Positions 23,725-32,353 of a stretch of DNA of 37,077 nucleotides are shown here, piece by piece (position 1 is the stretch's first letter; every line of letters starts with the position of its first letter). The translations under genes and the position numbers were made by a program. Origin of the DNA: UBA10649 sp044233495 (GTDB lineage: Bacteria; Actinomycetota; Actinomycetes; S36-B12); NCBI GenBank assembly GCA_044233495.1, contig JBIIJX010000005.1, positions 1-37,077 on the forward strand, in the 5' to 3' direction. Under the pieces are notes generated by a model. That model worked only from the letters and a program-made list of their open reading frames with translations, was not told the origin of the DNA and did not search any database.

Positions 23725-23733
23725 GATCGTCTG

Positions 23734-26034
23734 ATGAGCGTGCAGCGGCCCCCCGGACAGTGGCCAGGACCCATCGGGATCCTGGCCAGGATCCTTGGGA
23801 TCCTGGTCGTCGCCACGCTGGCCGGCGCCCTCGTCGCCCTGGCCCTGGTGCCCTTCATCGGCGGTGTCGGGGTGGTCGCGCGCGACGTCGTCAAGGACTT
23901 CCAGAGCCTGCCTGACTCCCTGAGCACCCCACCCCTCGCCCAGCGGTCCCTCATTCTGGCCTCCGACGGCTCCGTCCTGGCCACGCTGTACTACCAGAAC
24001 CGCGTGGAGATCCCGCTCGAGAACATCAGCCCATTCATGCGCCAGGCCACCGTCGCCATCGAGGACGCACGGTTCCTGGATCACAACGGCGTCGACATCC
24101 GCGGCGTGCTGCGCTCGCTCGCCACCAACGTCGAGCAGGGGCAGATCGAACAGGGCAGTTCGACCCTCACGATGCAGTACGTCAAGAACGTCCTCGTCAA
24201 CCAGGCCACGTCCGCGGAGGATCTCGATGCCGCCCGCGGCGACAGCGCAGCACGCAAGCTCCGCGAGATCCGGTACGCCCTTGGCCTGGAGAAGCTCTTC
24301 TCCAAGGGAGACATCCTCGAGCGCTACCTCAACATCGCCTACTTCGGCGCCGGCGCATACGGCGTCGAAGCCGCGGCCCGCCGCTACTTCTCCAAGCCCG
24401 CCTCCGAACTGAACATGGCCGAGGCCGCAACCCTCGCAGGCATCGTCCAGCAGCCCACGGCCTTCGACCCGTTGCGCAATCCCGAGCGCAGCGCCGAGCG
24501 CCGAAACGTGGTGCTCTCGCGCATGGCCGATCTCGGCTACATCTCGCGGGATCAGGCGGAGCGCGCGGCGCAGGTGCCCATGCAGAGCCTGCTCAATCCG
24601 ACGGCCGCCAGCAACGGATGCACATCATCGTGGGCACCGTTCTTCTGCGACTACGTGGTGCAGACGATCCGGCAGGACCCGATCTTCGGCGCCACACCCG
24701 AGGAGCGCGAGGCCTTCCTGCGCCGCGGCGGCTACACGATCCGCACGACTCTCGACCCCAAGGCACAGAACGGCGCCTTCGACACCGTCACCGGCTACAT
24801 CCCGATACGCGACGAGAGTCGACGCGCAGCGGCCATCACGATGATCCAGCCGGGCACCGGAAACATCCTCGCCATGGCCCAGAACCGCGAGTGGGGCACC
24901 GAAGGTAGCGGCAAGACCACCTACAACTACAACGTCGATCGCGCCATGGGCGGCACCATCGGCATGCAGGCCGGATCCATCTTCAAGGTCTTCGCGCTCG
25001 CTGCCGCCCTGGAGATGGGTATCTCCCCCAGGGAGTACATCTCGTCGCCGAGTCCGGCCACCTTCGAGGACTTCGTGGAATGCGACACAGGAATACCGTT
25101 CCCGCCGGTCACCGTCCGCAACAGCACGACATCCGGAACTCTCGACATGGCCCGTGCGACCGCCTACTCCACCAATACCTACTTCATGGCCCTCGCAGAG
25201 CGCACCGGCATCTGCCGCCCCGCCGAGATCGCGGAGTCCATGGGGGTCTACCTCGGCAACGGAGATCCGCTCATCCGTGTACCGACTCTCGCGATCGGCA
25301 CGATGGAGGTCACGCCGCTGGCGATGGCCAATGCCTACGCGACGTTCGCTGCGCACGGCGTCTACTGCAAGCCGGTGTCGATCCTGGAGATCCGTGATCG
25401 CGACGGCAACAACCTTCCCGTGCCGGACGGTGACTGCACACGCGTGCTGAAGCGCGACGTCGCCGACACCGTCACCCTCATGCTCAACGGCGTGGTCAAC
25501 GGGAGCATCAGCGGGCGTACCGGTGCGAAGATGGCCCTCGACAACCGCCCCACGGCCGGCAAGACAGGCACGACGAACGAGTCGGCCGCCGTGTGGTTCG
25601 CCGGCTACACGCCGCAGATTGCGGCGGCGGTGTGGGTCGGGGATCCACGAGGCGGCTTCGCTCACCCGATGAAGGACGTCACGGTCAACGGCGTCTACTA
25701 CTCGCAGGTGTACGGCGGCACGCTGCCTGGCCCGATCTGGCGCGACTCGATGGAGATCGCCCTTGCCGGTACCGAGCCCCTGCAGTTCGACATCACTCCG
25801 GTCGAGGGCCTGACCACCCTCGGCCTGGACGAACTGCTGCTGGAAGGCCCGGCCGAGGAGGCACCCACCTTCGACAACTCGGACGTGTTCGCCGAGGACC
25901 CCGCAAGCGAGCCCGTCCCACTGGAGCCGGCACCACAACCCGCTCCCGCGCCTACGGACCCGGCTCCCGTGCCCGTGGACCCGGTTCCCGCGCCCGCACC
26001 TGCCCCGGAGGGCGAGGTCTTCGGCGCCGGGTGA
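23734..26034 (+). CDS. Class A penicillin-binding protein (PonA2-like)
   Basis: A 766-residue bifunctional peptidoglycan synthase. One N-terminal membrane anchor (about 16-45). A GT51 glycosyltransferase domain carries catalytic Glu110 in EDARF and the later IAYFGAGAYGVEAAARRYF. The transpeptidase domain has S415-x-x-K418 (GSIFKVF), S479-T-N and K610-T-G-T. The C-terminus is a Pro/Ala/Val-rich repeat tail (about 725-762). No PASTA domain is visible, although PonA2 of Mtb (Rv3682) has one. In mycobacteria the enzyme supports the wall under stress. Adjacent divergent whiB and upstream ArsA genes keep the conserved order. The start is ATG at 23734. Confidence 0.93.
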   Translation: MSVQRPPGQWPGPIGILARILGILVVATLAGALVALALVPFIGGVGVVARDVVKDFQSLPDSLSTPPLAQRSLILASDGSVLATLYYQNRVEIPLENISPFMRQATVAIEDARFLDHNGVDIRGVLRSLATNVEQGQIEQGSSTLTMQYVKNVLVNQATSAEDLDAARGDSAARKLREIRYALGLEKLFSKGDILERYLNIAYFGAGAYGVEAAARRYFSKPASELNMAEAATLAGIVQQPTAFDPLRNPERSAERRNVVLSRMADLGYISRDQAERAAQVPMQSLLNPTAASNGCTSSWAPFFCDYVVQTIRQDPIFGATPEEREAFLRRGGYTIRTTLDPKAQNGAFDTVTGYIPIRDESRRAAAITMIQPGTGNILAMAQNREWGTEGSGKTTYNYNVDRAMGGTIGMQAGSIFKVFALAAALEMGISPREYISSPSPATFEDFVECDTGIPFPPVTVRNSTTSGTLDMARATAYSTNTYFMALAERTGICRPAEIAESMGVYLGNGDPLIRVPTLAIGTMEVTPLAMANAYATFAAHGVYCKPVSILEIRDRDGNNLPVPDGDCTRVLKRDVADTVTLMLNGVVNGSISGRTGAKMALDNRPTAGKTGTTNESAAVWFAGYTPQIAAAVWVGDPRGGFAHPMKDVTVNGVYYSQVYGGTLPGPIWRDSMEIALAGTEPLQFDITPVEGLTTLGLDELLLEGPAEEAPTFDNSDVFAEDPASEPVPLEPAPQPAPAPTDPAPVPVDPVPAPAPAPEGEVFGAG

Positions 26035-26043
26035 CCCGCGCTG

Positions 26044-26508
26044 CTACATGCCCAGTGCGGCCTTGACCTTCGCGGCGACGACGCCGCCGTCGGCTCGGCC
26101 CTTCACCTGCGGCTGCACGAGCTTCATCACCTGGCCCATCGCCGCACCACCCGATGCGCCGCCGGTGGCGACCTCCGCTACGGCCGCGTCGACGATCTGC
26201 TGGACCTCCGCATCGGACAGCTGCTCGGGCAGGTAGCGACTGAGGACGTCCAGTTCGGCCCGCTCCCGATCTGCCAGTTCGGGCCGGTTCGCGGAGTCGT
26301 AGGCCTCCGCGGACTCCCGGCGCTTCTTGCCCTCACGACCGATCACCGTCATGACGTCCTCGTCGGAGAGCTGACGGGACTGCTTGCCTGCCACCTCCTC
26401 GTTCGTGATCGCGGTCAGGACCATGCGCAGCGTTGCCGCGGTCACCTCGTCCCGAGCCTTGATCGCAGTGGTGAGGTCGGCCTGGATCTGATCCTTCATC
26501 GCGCTCAT
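26044..26508 (-). CDS. GatB/YqeY domain protein
   Basis: A 154-residue helical protein: MKDQIQADLTTAIKARD start, then TLRMVLTAI and the conserved C-terminal GAAMGQVMKLVQPQVKGRADG. This matches YqeY-type proteins, which share the tRNA-binding tail domain of GatB but stand alone; they are thought to act in tRNA-linked amidotransfer or tRNA binding, and the exact function is unproven. The start is ATG at 26508 or the in-frame ATG at 26499. It converges on the penicillin-binding protein gene with nine bases between. Confidence 0.88.
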   Translation of the reverse strand: MSAMKDQIQADLTTAIKARDEVTAATLRMVLTAITNEEVAGKQSRQLSDEDVMTVIGREGKKRRESAEAYDSANRPELADRERAELDVLSRYLPEQLSDAEVQQIVDAAVAEVATGGASGGAAMGQVMKLVQPQVKGRADGGVVAAKVKAALGM

Positions 26509-26540
26509 TGCGTCATTCTCGCATCGACCGCCCTCGCCGG

Positions 26541-26602
26541 GATCGGGCGCTCTGCGCCATCGGGATCGGGCGCTCTGTGCCAGCGGAATCGGCGCCTGCG
26601 CC
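26541..26602. repeat. Short 23-bp tandem repeat between GatB/YqeY and metallophosphoesterase genes
   Basis: GATCGGGCGCTCTGCGCC at 26541 repeats at 26564 with one change, and a degenerate third copy follows at about 26586. It occupies the divergent promoter space; its role is unknown. Confidence 0.6.
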
Positions 26603-26623
26603 GTGTCGTGGGACGATGACTCC

Positions 26624-27505
26624 GTGCACTCCCTGACGCGACTGGCCCTCGGCACCGCCCTCGTGGGCGCCGCCGCCGTGGCCTACGCCCGTTGGGAGGC
26701 GCAGTCCTACACCGTGCGAAGGGCCACGGTGGCCGTCCTGCCGCCCGGCCAGCCGCCGCTGCGCGTGCTCCACCTCTCCGACCTCCACCTGGTGCCCGGT
26801 CAATCCGCCAAGGTGCAGTGGGTGCAGTCGCTGAGCACCCTTCGGCCGGATGCCGTCGTCGTCACCGGGGACTTCCTGTCGCACCGCGACGCCATTCCCC
26901 ACGTGCTCGAGGCGCTCGAGCCGCACTTCACCGTGCCCGGTGCCTTCGTGCTGGGCAGCAACGACTACTACGCACCCCGTCCACTGAACCCGGCCAAGTA
27001 CCTGCGCGGGCCATCGCAGCTCGAGCCCCGTCGGGCCATGCTCCCGTGGAAGGACCTCGTCGACGGCCTGACGTCGAACGGCTGGCACGACCTCGGCAAC
27101 ACTCGGAGCACCCTGCTGGCCGACGGTCGCGTCATTGACGTGCGCGGCGTCGACGATCCCCACATCAGCCGCGACAGCTATGCCGACGTGGCCGGGCCGT
27201 TCTCCGCAGAAGCCGACCTCACTCTCGGCGTGACGCACGCTCCCTACCTTCGCGTCATCGACGCGATGGCGAACGACGGCGCCGGGCTGATTCTCGCGGG
27301 CCACACGCACGGCGGTCAGCTCCGCGTGCCGGGCGTCGGCGCCCTCGTCACCAACTGCGACCTGCCGCGCAGCCAGGCTCGCGGGGTGTCGAGCCACCTC
27401 GGCGCCGTCCTGCACGTCTCTGCCGGCCTCGGCACGTCGCCCTATGCCCCCGTGCGCTTCGCCTGCCGCCCCGAGGCGAGCCTGCTCACGCTGACCGCCT
27501 CCTGA
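26624..27505 (+). CDS. Metallophosphoesterase, YkuE-like
   Basis: A 293-residue calcineurin-like phosphoesterase. An N-terminal hydrophobic segment (about 1-22) suggests a membrane anchor or signal. Metal motifs: LSDLHLVPGQ (about 57-66), VVTGDFLSHRD (about 84-94), GSNDYY (in place of GNHE, about 117-122) and GHTHGGQ near the C-terminus. It corresponds by order to Mtb Rv3683. The start is GTG at 26624; the frame upstream runs into the tandem repeat. The substrate is unknown (YkuE relatives act on cell-envelope phosphates). Its last 20 bases overlap the end of the convergent Gfo/Idh gene. Confidence 0.88.
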   Translation: MHSLTRLALGTALVGAAAVAYARWEAQSYTVRRATVAVLPPGQPPLRVLHLSDLHLVPGQSAKVQWVQSLSTLRPDAVVVTGDFLSHRDAIPHVLEALEPHFTVPGAFVLGSNDYYAPRPLNPAKYLRGPSQLEPRRAMLPWKDLVDGLTSNGWHDLGNTRSTLLADGRVIDVRGVDDPHISRDSYADVAGPFSAEADLTLGVTHAPYLRVIDAMANDGAGLILAGHTHGGQLRVPGVGALVTNCDLPRSQARGVSSHLGAVLHVSAGLGTSPYAPVRFACRPEASLLTLTAS

Positions 27506-28448
27506 CCTCGTCGACCAGCTCGGCGACGCGAATCGACATCGCAGAGGGAACGACCCACACGTCCTCGCCGCGGATCCGCGCACTCACCTGCTCGAACATC
27601 ACCTCGTACGCGTCTACGGCCGCGAACACCTCGACGCGGTTGCCACCGGAGCGATCGGTGACATTCAGGCGTGTCGGCTCGCGCCAGCTGGTGAAGGCCT
27701 GGTCGTCGTAGATCCGCACGCCGCCCTCGGTTCCGTCGATCACCAGGCGCTGCGATTCCGGCATGTCGAACGACGCCACCACCGAGCCGCGTCCGGTCGT
27801 CCACGTCACCGTGGCCTTCGTCGTCAGATCAATGTCACGTCCGTCGCGTTCGCACTCGACGGCAGCGACCTCGAGTGACGAGTCTTGGGGGAGACAGGCA
27901 AGCAGCACGTGGAGCGGGTAGATACCGACGTCATAGAGCGCTCCCCCGCCCGCGGCTGCGCTGAACCGGTAGTTGTCCCGGGCCTCCAGCCGAAAGGTGA
28001 ACGTCCCGAGGAAGCCCGTCAGCTCTCCCAGCTCGCCCCGCACCGCGAGGTCGACGATGCGGCGGACCCGCGGATGCCAGCGTGACCACACCGCCTCGAC
28101 GAGCAGCACGCCGGCGGCATCCGCGGCGGCGTACGCCCGGCGGGCATCCTCGGCGGACAGCACCAGCGGCTTCTCGCACAGCACGTGCTTGCCGGCATCC
28201 ACGGCGGCGAGGATCCAGGGCAGATGGGCATCATTGGCGAGACTGATGTAGATCGCATCGACGTCCGCGTCCTCGACCACTGCCCGGTAGGAGTCGTAGG
28301 CGCGGCGCGGCTCCAGAGCCGTCGCCCGGGCGATGTCCCGTGCCGCCACGACCTCCAGCACCGCGCCCGACGCCGCGTGCACTGCGGCGGCCGTGGCCTG
28401 CGTGGCGAGCCAGCCAGCGCCGAGGAAGCCCCAGCGGACATCGCTCAC
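27486..28448 (-). CDS. Gfo/Idh/MocA-family oxidoreductase, second of pair
   Basis: A 320-residue NAD(P)-dependent dehydrogenase. The Rossmann motif is GFLGAGWLATQ (about 6-16), the CEKPLVL motif (about 92-98) carries the conserved Lys, and GGGALYDVGIYPLH holds the catalytic His/Asp region. Family members oxidise or reduce sugars, inositols or biliverdin-like compounds; the substrate is not readable. The start is GTG at 28448, ten bases after the first paralogue's stop, so the pair is co-transcribed. Its 3' end overlaps the convergent metallophosphoesterase gene by 20 bases. Confidence 0.87.
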   Translation of the reverse strand: MSDVRWGFLGAGWLATQATAAAVHAASGAVLEVVAARDIARATALEPRRAYDSYRAVVEDADVDAIYISLANDAHLPWILAAVDAGKHVLCEKPLVLSAEDARRAYAAADAAGVLLVEAVWSRWHPRVRRIVDLAVRGELGELTGFLGTFTFRLEARDNYRFSAAAGGGALYDVGIYPLHVLLACLPQDSSLEVAAVECERDGRDIDLTTKATVTWTTGRGSVVASFDMPESQRLVIDGTEGGVRIYDDQAFTSWREPTRLNVTDRSGGNRVEVFAAVDAYEVMFEQVSARIRGEDVWVVPSAMSIRVAELVDEVRRRSA

Positions 28449-28458
28449 CCCGAGACGC

Positions 28459-29469
28459 TCAATCCCCGAGCACCGGCGCGACGGGTCGACCGAGCATCCG
28501 GGCGGACTGCTCCGCCGCCTCCATGATGGCCACCACGTCACGTGACTGGCGTGCCGAGACCTGCATGGCCGATCCGTGTGCGAGGTTCGCCGCCAGCTCT
28601 CGGTGAAAGCCGTACGGCTCCACCGGGTCGAGTTCGATCTCCTGGCGGGTGCCATCCGGACCATGCAGGAAGAGCCGGGCCGGAAGATCCGCGACCGCCG
28701 GCTCTGCGGCCTCGTCCCACTCACCCACGATCGCGCCGGTAGTGCCCAGCACGAGGTACTTCGGCCGACGGGCCGCCGACAGGTCGGAGTTGGTGAAGAC
28801 AGCCTGGGTGCCGTCCGCGAAGGTGATCGTCACCGTCGCATGGTCGGCGTTCGTCACATGGTTCCAGTGCCGCTTGTGGTTGACCCCCGACACGTGCGCC
28901 ACCGGCTGCGTCATGACGTCGAGGATCTGGTCGATGTAGTGCGAGCCCCAGTCGAAGATGGCGCCACCCGAGACGACGGCATCCGAGTGCCAGTAGTCGC
29001 ACGGGCGCGAGTAGCCGCCGACGAAGCTGTCGTAGTGGAACACCTCGCCGATGGCGCCCTCCCGGATGAGCCGGCGCATCGTGACGAAGTCGGCGTCGAA
29101 CCGGCGGTTCTGATACACCACCAGGGTCCGCTGCCGCTCACGTGCGAGGGCCATCGCCTCATCGCACTCATCAGTCGTCAGCGCCATGGGCTTCTCGAGC
29201 ACGACATGCAGGTCACGCTTGAGTGCTGCCATCGCCCACTCGTGGTGGGTGTTGGGAGGTGTCGACACGATCACCACGTCGATCAGGCCGGACTCGATCA
29301 TCTGCGTGGCATCGGAGAAGGGCTGCGCTGTCGGCGCTAGCCCCAGGGCGGCGGCCACCCGCTCTGGATTGACGTCGCACACGGCGGTGAGCTCCAGGCC
29401 CTCCGTCGCCTGGACGGCAAGGTTGTGCTCATGACCGATCGCTCCATACGCCAGCAGGCCCACACGCAT
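28459..29469 (-). CDS. Gfo/Idh/MocA-family oxidoreductase, first of pair
   Basis: A 336-residue dehydrogenase. The N-terminal GLLAYGAIGHEHN is a slightly altered nucleotide-binding motif (Y-G-A-I-G), followed by VVLEKPMAL (about 95-103) and GGAIFDWGSHYIDQI (about 172-186) with the catalytic-type His. It shares the fold with the downstream gene but is divergent from it, so not a recent duplicate. The ATG at 29469 has a TAGCGT -10 seven bases upstream and no ribosome-binding site. It lies downstream of the tRNA-Pro terminator. Confidence 0.87.
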   Translation of the reverse strand: MRVGLLAYGAIGHEHNLAVQATEGLELTAVCDVNPERVAAALGLAPTAQPFSDATQMIESGLIDVVIVSTPPNTHHEWAMAALKRDLHVVLEKPMALTTDECDEAMALARERQRTLVVYQNRRFDADFVTMRRLIREGAIGEVFHYDSFVGGYSRPCDYWHSDAVVSGGAIFDWGSHYIDQILDVMTQPVAHVSGVNHKRHWNHVTNADHATVTITFADGTQAVFTNSDLSAARRPKYLVLGTTGAIVGEWDEAAEPAVADLPARLFLHGPDGTRQEIELDPVEPYGFHRELAANLAHGSAMQVSARQSRDVVAIMEAAEQSARMLGRPVAPVLGD

Positions 29470-29476
29470 GACTGTG

Positions 29477-29482
29477 ACGCTA
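29477..29482 (-). promoter_or_regulatory. -10 box TAGCGT, leaderless promoter of the Gfo/Idh pair
   Basis: On the minus strand TAGCGT is followed by 7 bases and then the ATG at 29469. Confidence 0.55.
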
Positions 29483-29523
29483 CCGAAGGATCGCCACCCA
29501 AGCCCGTCCGGGTGCGAAAAGTT

Positions 29524-29555
29524 GAGAGCGGCCAGTCTCTCGACTGACCGCTCTC
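29524..29555 (-). terminator. Rho-independent terminator of the tRNA-Pro transcript
   Basis: Arms GAGAGCGG/CCGCTCTC (8 bp) and CAGTC/GACTG (5 bp), with one mismatch between them and a TCTC loop. On the minus strand it is followed by AACTTTTCG. It ends a transcript that contains tRNA-Pro plus two 78-bp repeats. Confidence 0.75.
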
Positions 29556-29726
29556 GTTTCCCGCTCGTCGTCGGGGTATTCGGCGCTTCGCGCCTCCTAC
29601 CCCGTCCTCCTCACTGGAAACGAGATGACTCTCGTTTCCCGCTCGTCGTCGGGGTCTTCGGCGCTTCGCGCCTCCTACCCCGTCCTCCTCACTGGAAACG
29701 AGATGACTCTCGTTTCCCGCTCGTCG

Positions 29727-29733
<7 letters not shown>
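29551..29733. repeat. 78-bp tandem repeat array built on the tRNA-Pro 3' end
   Basis: Two full units (29551-29628 and 29629-29706) differ at one base. A third partial copy (29707-29733) runs directly into the tRNA-Pro acceptor end. The 27 bases shared by all three include the last seven bases of the tRNA (minus strand ACCCCGA). Each unit, read on the minus strand, has a perfect 10-bp hairpin (GGAAACGAGA with TCTCGTTTCC, loop GTCA). It also has a second hairpin, GGCGC with GCGCC, closed by CGGGGT with ACCCCG. There is no coding sense. Confidence 0.92.
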
Positions 29734-29800
<67 letters not shown>

Positions 29801-29812
29801 AAAGCCTCGCGG

Positions 29813-29818
29813 AGTCTA
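29813..29818 (-). promoter_or_regulatory. -10 box TAGACT of tRNA-Pro
   Basis: On the minus strand TAGACT lies 12 bases before the tRNA 5' end, giving a short 5' leader. No convincing -35 is seen. Confidence 0.5.
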
Positions 29819-29881
29819 ACGGACCCTTGCTGCGACGTCGGTCGGCGGGGGATGTCCGTGTGTGCTGGCACAGCCGCTGGC

Positions 29882-29887
29882 TACTCT
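29882..29887 (+). promoter_or_regulatory. -10 box TACTCT, leaderless promoter of the sulfotransferase gene
   Basis: TACTCT, then exactly 6 bases, then the ATG at 29894. This decides the start; the longer open frame upstream runs through tRNA and repeats. Confidence 0.6.
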
Positions 29888-29893
29888 GCGCCC

Positions 29894-30673
29894 ATGAGCG
29901 TGCCTGATCGCCGCCCGTCTCGCACAGACCTCGGGCCGGTCACCGGGGCCTGGGTGGCATCGATGGGCTGGCGCTCGGTCAACCTCCATACACACATCTC
30001 TCTCGTCCACCGGTACGTCTACGTCGAGGTGCCCAAAGCCGGCTGCGGGACCATGAAGGCCACCCTCGGTGGACTCGAGGCCGCGCGCAACAACCCGGGC
30101 ATGGTCGAGCGTTTCCAGGACGCCCCGCACAACCGTCTGGCAGCCACCCCCTTCGTCCGGCCCTTCCAGTTGCCCGATGACATGCTCGAGGAGGTGCTGG
30201 CCTCGTCCGACTACCGGCGGTTCACCGTCGTGCGCGAGCCTGCCGCCCGCGCGCTGTCGGGATTCCTGGAGAAGGTCGGGCAAGGGCTCAAGCAGAGCGA
30301 GCCCATCGTGGCGGCCCTGCGCGAGCAGACCGGACGCGACATCGCCCCGGCCGACGTCACGGTGGCCCAGTTCCTCGACGTGATCGGCGCACTGCCCTCA
30401 CGGAAGCAGGATCCGCACTGGCGGCGCCAGGCCGATCACATCGGGCTCGGCATCGTCGACTACGACGCGATCGTGCATCTGGAGGACCTCGATCAGTCGT
30501 GGGACCTCATCGGCGACCTCACCCGCACGCCGGACCTGCGTGGAGAGTTCTTCTGCCGCAACTCCACCGGCGCCGGTGCGCGGATGGCCGACTACTACAC
30601 CCCCGAACTACTGACGCAGGTCGCAGCCATCTACGCGCGCGACTACGCCGACCTCGGCTATACCCGGCCATGA
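29894..30673 (+). CDS. Sulfotransferase family 2 (carbohydrate-type) protein
   Basis: A 259-residue enzyme. YVEVPKAGCGTMK (about 43-55) matches the 5'-phosphosulfate-binding loop and FTVVREPAARALSGF (about 110-124) the 3'-phosphate motif (RxPxxRxxS) of the HNK-1/chondroitin-type sulfotransferases. It should transfer sulfate from PAPS to a sugar or similar acceptor, which is unknown. There is no signal peptide or membrane segment, so it is probably cytosolic. It forms a pair with the methyltransferase gene ten bases downstream, and the two may act on the same molecule. Located beside tRNA-Pro, it may be accessory. Confidence 0.82.
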   Translation: MSVPDRRPSRTDLGPVTGAWVASMGWRSVNLHTHISLVHRYVYVEVPKAGCGTMKATLGGLEAARNNPGMVERFQDAPHNRLAATPFVRPFQLPDDMLEEVLASSDYRRFTVVREPAARALSGFLEKVGQGLKQSEPIVAALREQTGRDIAPADVTVAQFLDVIGALPSRKQDPHWRRQADHIGLGIVDYDAIVHLEDLDQSWDLIGDLTRTPDLRGEFFCRNSTGAGARMADYYTPELLTQVAAIYARDYADLGYTRP

Positions 30674-30683
30674 CCTCCCGCAC

Positions 30684-31310
30684 ATGCCACCGACCGACGA
30701 CGATTCCGTGACCGAGCCCACCCGCTGGGTCACGGACAACCCCGAGAGCCACTCCGACTGGTACGTCGAGCACTTCCGCCACCTGCGCGCCGAGGGCTCG
30801 GACCTCGAGGGTGAGGCACGGCTCATCGATGCGATGCTCCCGCGCGGCGCCCGCGTGCTCGACGCCGGCTGCGGGCAGGGTCGGACCGGTGGTGCCCTTC
30901 ACGCGCGCGGTCACACCGTCGTCGGAGTCGACACCGACCCTGTGCTGATCGCAGCCGCACAGACCGACAATCCAGGACCCACCTGGATCCTCGCCGACCT
31001 CGCTCATCTCGACCTTGCCGCGTACGGCATAGACGAGCCGTTCGACGCCGCAGTCATGGCCGGAAACGTCATCTCCTTCGTGACACCCGGGACCGAGGCC
31101 GCGGTGCTGAGCCGGGTCGCCGGGCACGTCGTCCCCGATGGATTCATCGTGACCGGGTTCCACACGAGCATGTGCGATCGCGGGATCTTCGACAGCGCGG
31201 CGGCCGAGGCGGGCCTGCGCATCGAGCAGCGGTTCGCCACGTGGGACCTGCGCCCCTGGCCGGACGGCGAAAACGCCGACTTCTGCGTCACCATCCTTCG
31301 TCGAGCGTGA
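30684..31310 (+). CDS. Class I SAM-dependent methyltransferase
   Basis: A 208-residue protein. Motif I VLDAGCGQGRTGG (about 58-70), an acidic end of strand 2 in GVDTD, and the ILADLAHLDL region are typical of small-molecule class I methyltransferases. The N-terminal DNPESHSDWYVEHF helix is common in actinobacterial members of unknown substrate. It follows the sulfotransferase gene by ten bases, with no separate promoter seen. It converges on asd with two bases between stops. Confidence 0.85.
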   Translation: MPPTDDDSVTEPTRWVTDNPESHSDWYVEHFRHLRAEGSDLEGEARLIDAMLPRGARVLDAGCGQGRTGGALHARGHTVVGVDTDPVLIAAAQTDNPGPTWILADLAHLDLAAYGIDEPFDAAVMAGNVISFVTPGTEAAVLSRVAGHVVPDGFIVTGFHTSMCDRGIFDSAAAEAGLRIEQRFATWDLRPWPDGENADFCVTILRRA

Positions 31311-31312
31311 CG

Positions 31313-32353
31313 CTAGCGCGCAGCAGCGACCAGTTCGGCGATCTGGACGGCGTTGAGCGCCGCGCCCTTGCGCAGGTTGTCGTTGCTCACGAACATGACC
31401 AGTCCCCGGTTGCCGTCCACGGACTGGTCCTGGCGGATCCGGCCCACGAACGACGGGTCCGCACCCGCTGCCATCTGGGGCGTCGGGACATCGGCCAGCT
31501 CCACTCCGGGTGCTTTCGCCAGCAGCTCCAGTGCGCGCTCGGGCGTGATCGACCGCTCGAACTCGGCATTGATCGACAGCGAGTGCCCGGTGAATACGGG
31601 CACTCGGACGCACGTGCCGGCAACCCGGAGATCGGGAAGCTCGAGGATCTTGCGGCTCTCGTTGCGCAGCTTCTGCTCCTCGTCGGTCTCGCGTGAGCCG
31701 TCGTCGACGACGCTCCCGGCCAGGGCGACAACGTTGAAGGCGATCGGTGCGACGTACTTCTTCGGAGCCGGGAACTCGACGGCGGAACCGTCATGGGTCA
31801 GTGCGGCGATGTCCTGCGTGACGGCCGCGCGCACCTGCCCGTCGAGCTCCTCCACGCCCGCCAGCCCGCTGCCGCTGACGGCCTGAAAGGTGCTCACGAC
31901 GAGCCGGCGCAGCCCGGCCTCGGTGTCAAGCACCTTCAGCACCGGCATGGCCGCCATGGTCGTGCAGTTGGGATTGGCGATGATGCCCTTGCGCATCCCG
32001 GCAATGGCGTGCGGATTGACCTCGCTGACGACCAACGGGACGTCCGGGTCCATGCGCCACGCAGACGAGTTGTCGATCACGACGGCACCTGCCTCGACGA
32101 AGCGCGGGGCGATCGCCTTCGACGTCGCGCCACCGGCCGAGAACAGGGCGATGTCGATACCGGAGACGTCTGCCGTCGCGGAGTCCTCGACGACGATGTC
32201 GCGGCCGCGCCACGGCAAGGTCGTGCCCGCCGAGCGGGCGGAGGCGAAGAACCGCACATCCGACATGGGGAAGTCGCGCTCGTCGAGCAGGCGGCGCATC
32301 ACGGCGCCCACCTGACCGGTGGCGCCGACGACGGCGACGACGGGAGCACTCAT
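31313..32353 (-). CDS. asd: Aspartate-semialdehyde dehydrogenase
   Basis: A 346-residue enzyme that reduces aspartyl phosphate to aspartate semialdehyde with NADPH, the second step toward lysine, diaminopimelate, threonine and methionine. GATGQVG (10-16) binds NADP; catalytic Cys129 is in ANPNCTT; GHSLSINAEF supplies the catalytic His. The length is normal. The ATG at 32353 overlaps the lysC stop (ATGA), the classic actinobacterial lysC-asd operon (Mtb Rv3708c). Confidence 0.96.
   Translation of the reverse strand: MSAPVVAVVGATGQVGAVMRRLLDERDFPMSDVRFFASARSAGTTLPWRGRDIVVEDSATADVSGIDIALFSAGGATSKAIAPRFVEAGAVVIDNSSAWRMDPDVPLVVSEVNPHAIAGMRKGIIANPNCTTMAAMPVLKVLDTEAGLRRLVVSTFQAVSGSGLAGVEELDGQVRAAVTQDIAALTHDGSAVEFPAPKKYVAPIAFNVVALAGSVVDDGSRETDEEQKLRNESRKILELPDLRVAGTCVRVPVFTGHSLSINAEFERSITPERALELLAKAPGVELADVPTPQMAAGADPSFVGRIRQDQSVDGNRGLVMFVSNDNLRKGAALNAVQIAELVAAAR

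Noticed and set aside
24625..25938. 437-residue minus-strand open frame opposite the penicillin-binding protein
   Set aside because: The opposite strand encodes intact catalytic motifs; this is a GC-rich shadow frame.
28553..28565. Thirteen-base match (GCCGAGACCTGCA) to the outer arm of the DUF559-flanking palindrome
   Set aside because: A single half-arm with no partner arm, inside conserved coding sequence of a Gfo/Idh gene; most likely chance, though worth including in a genome search.
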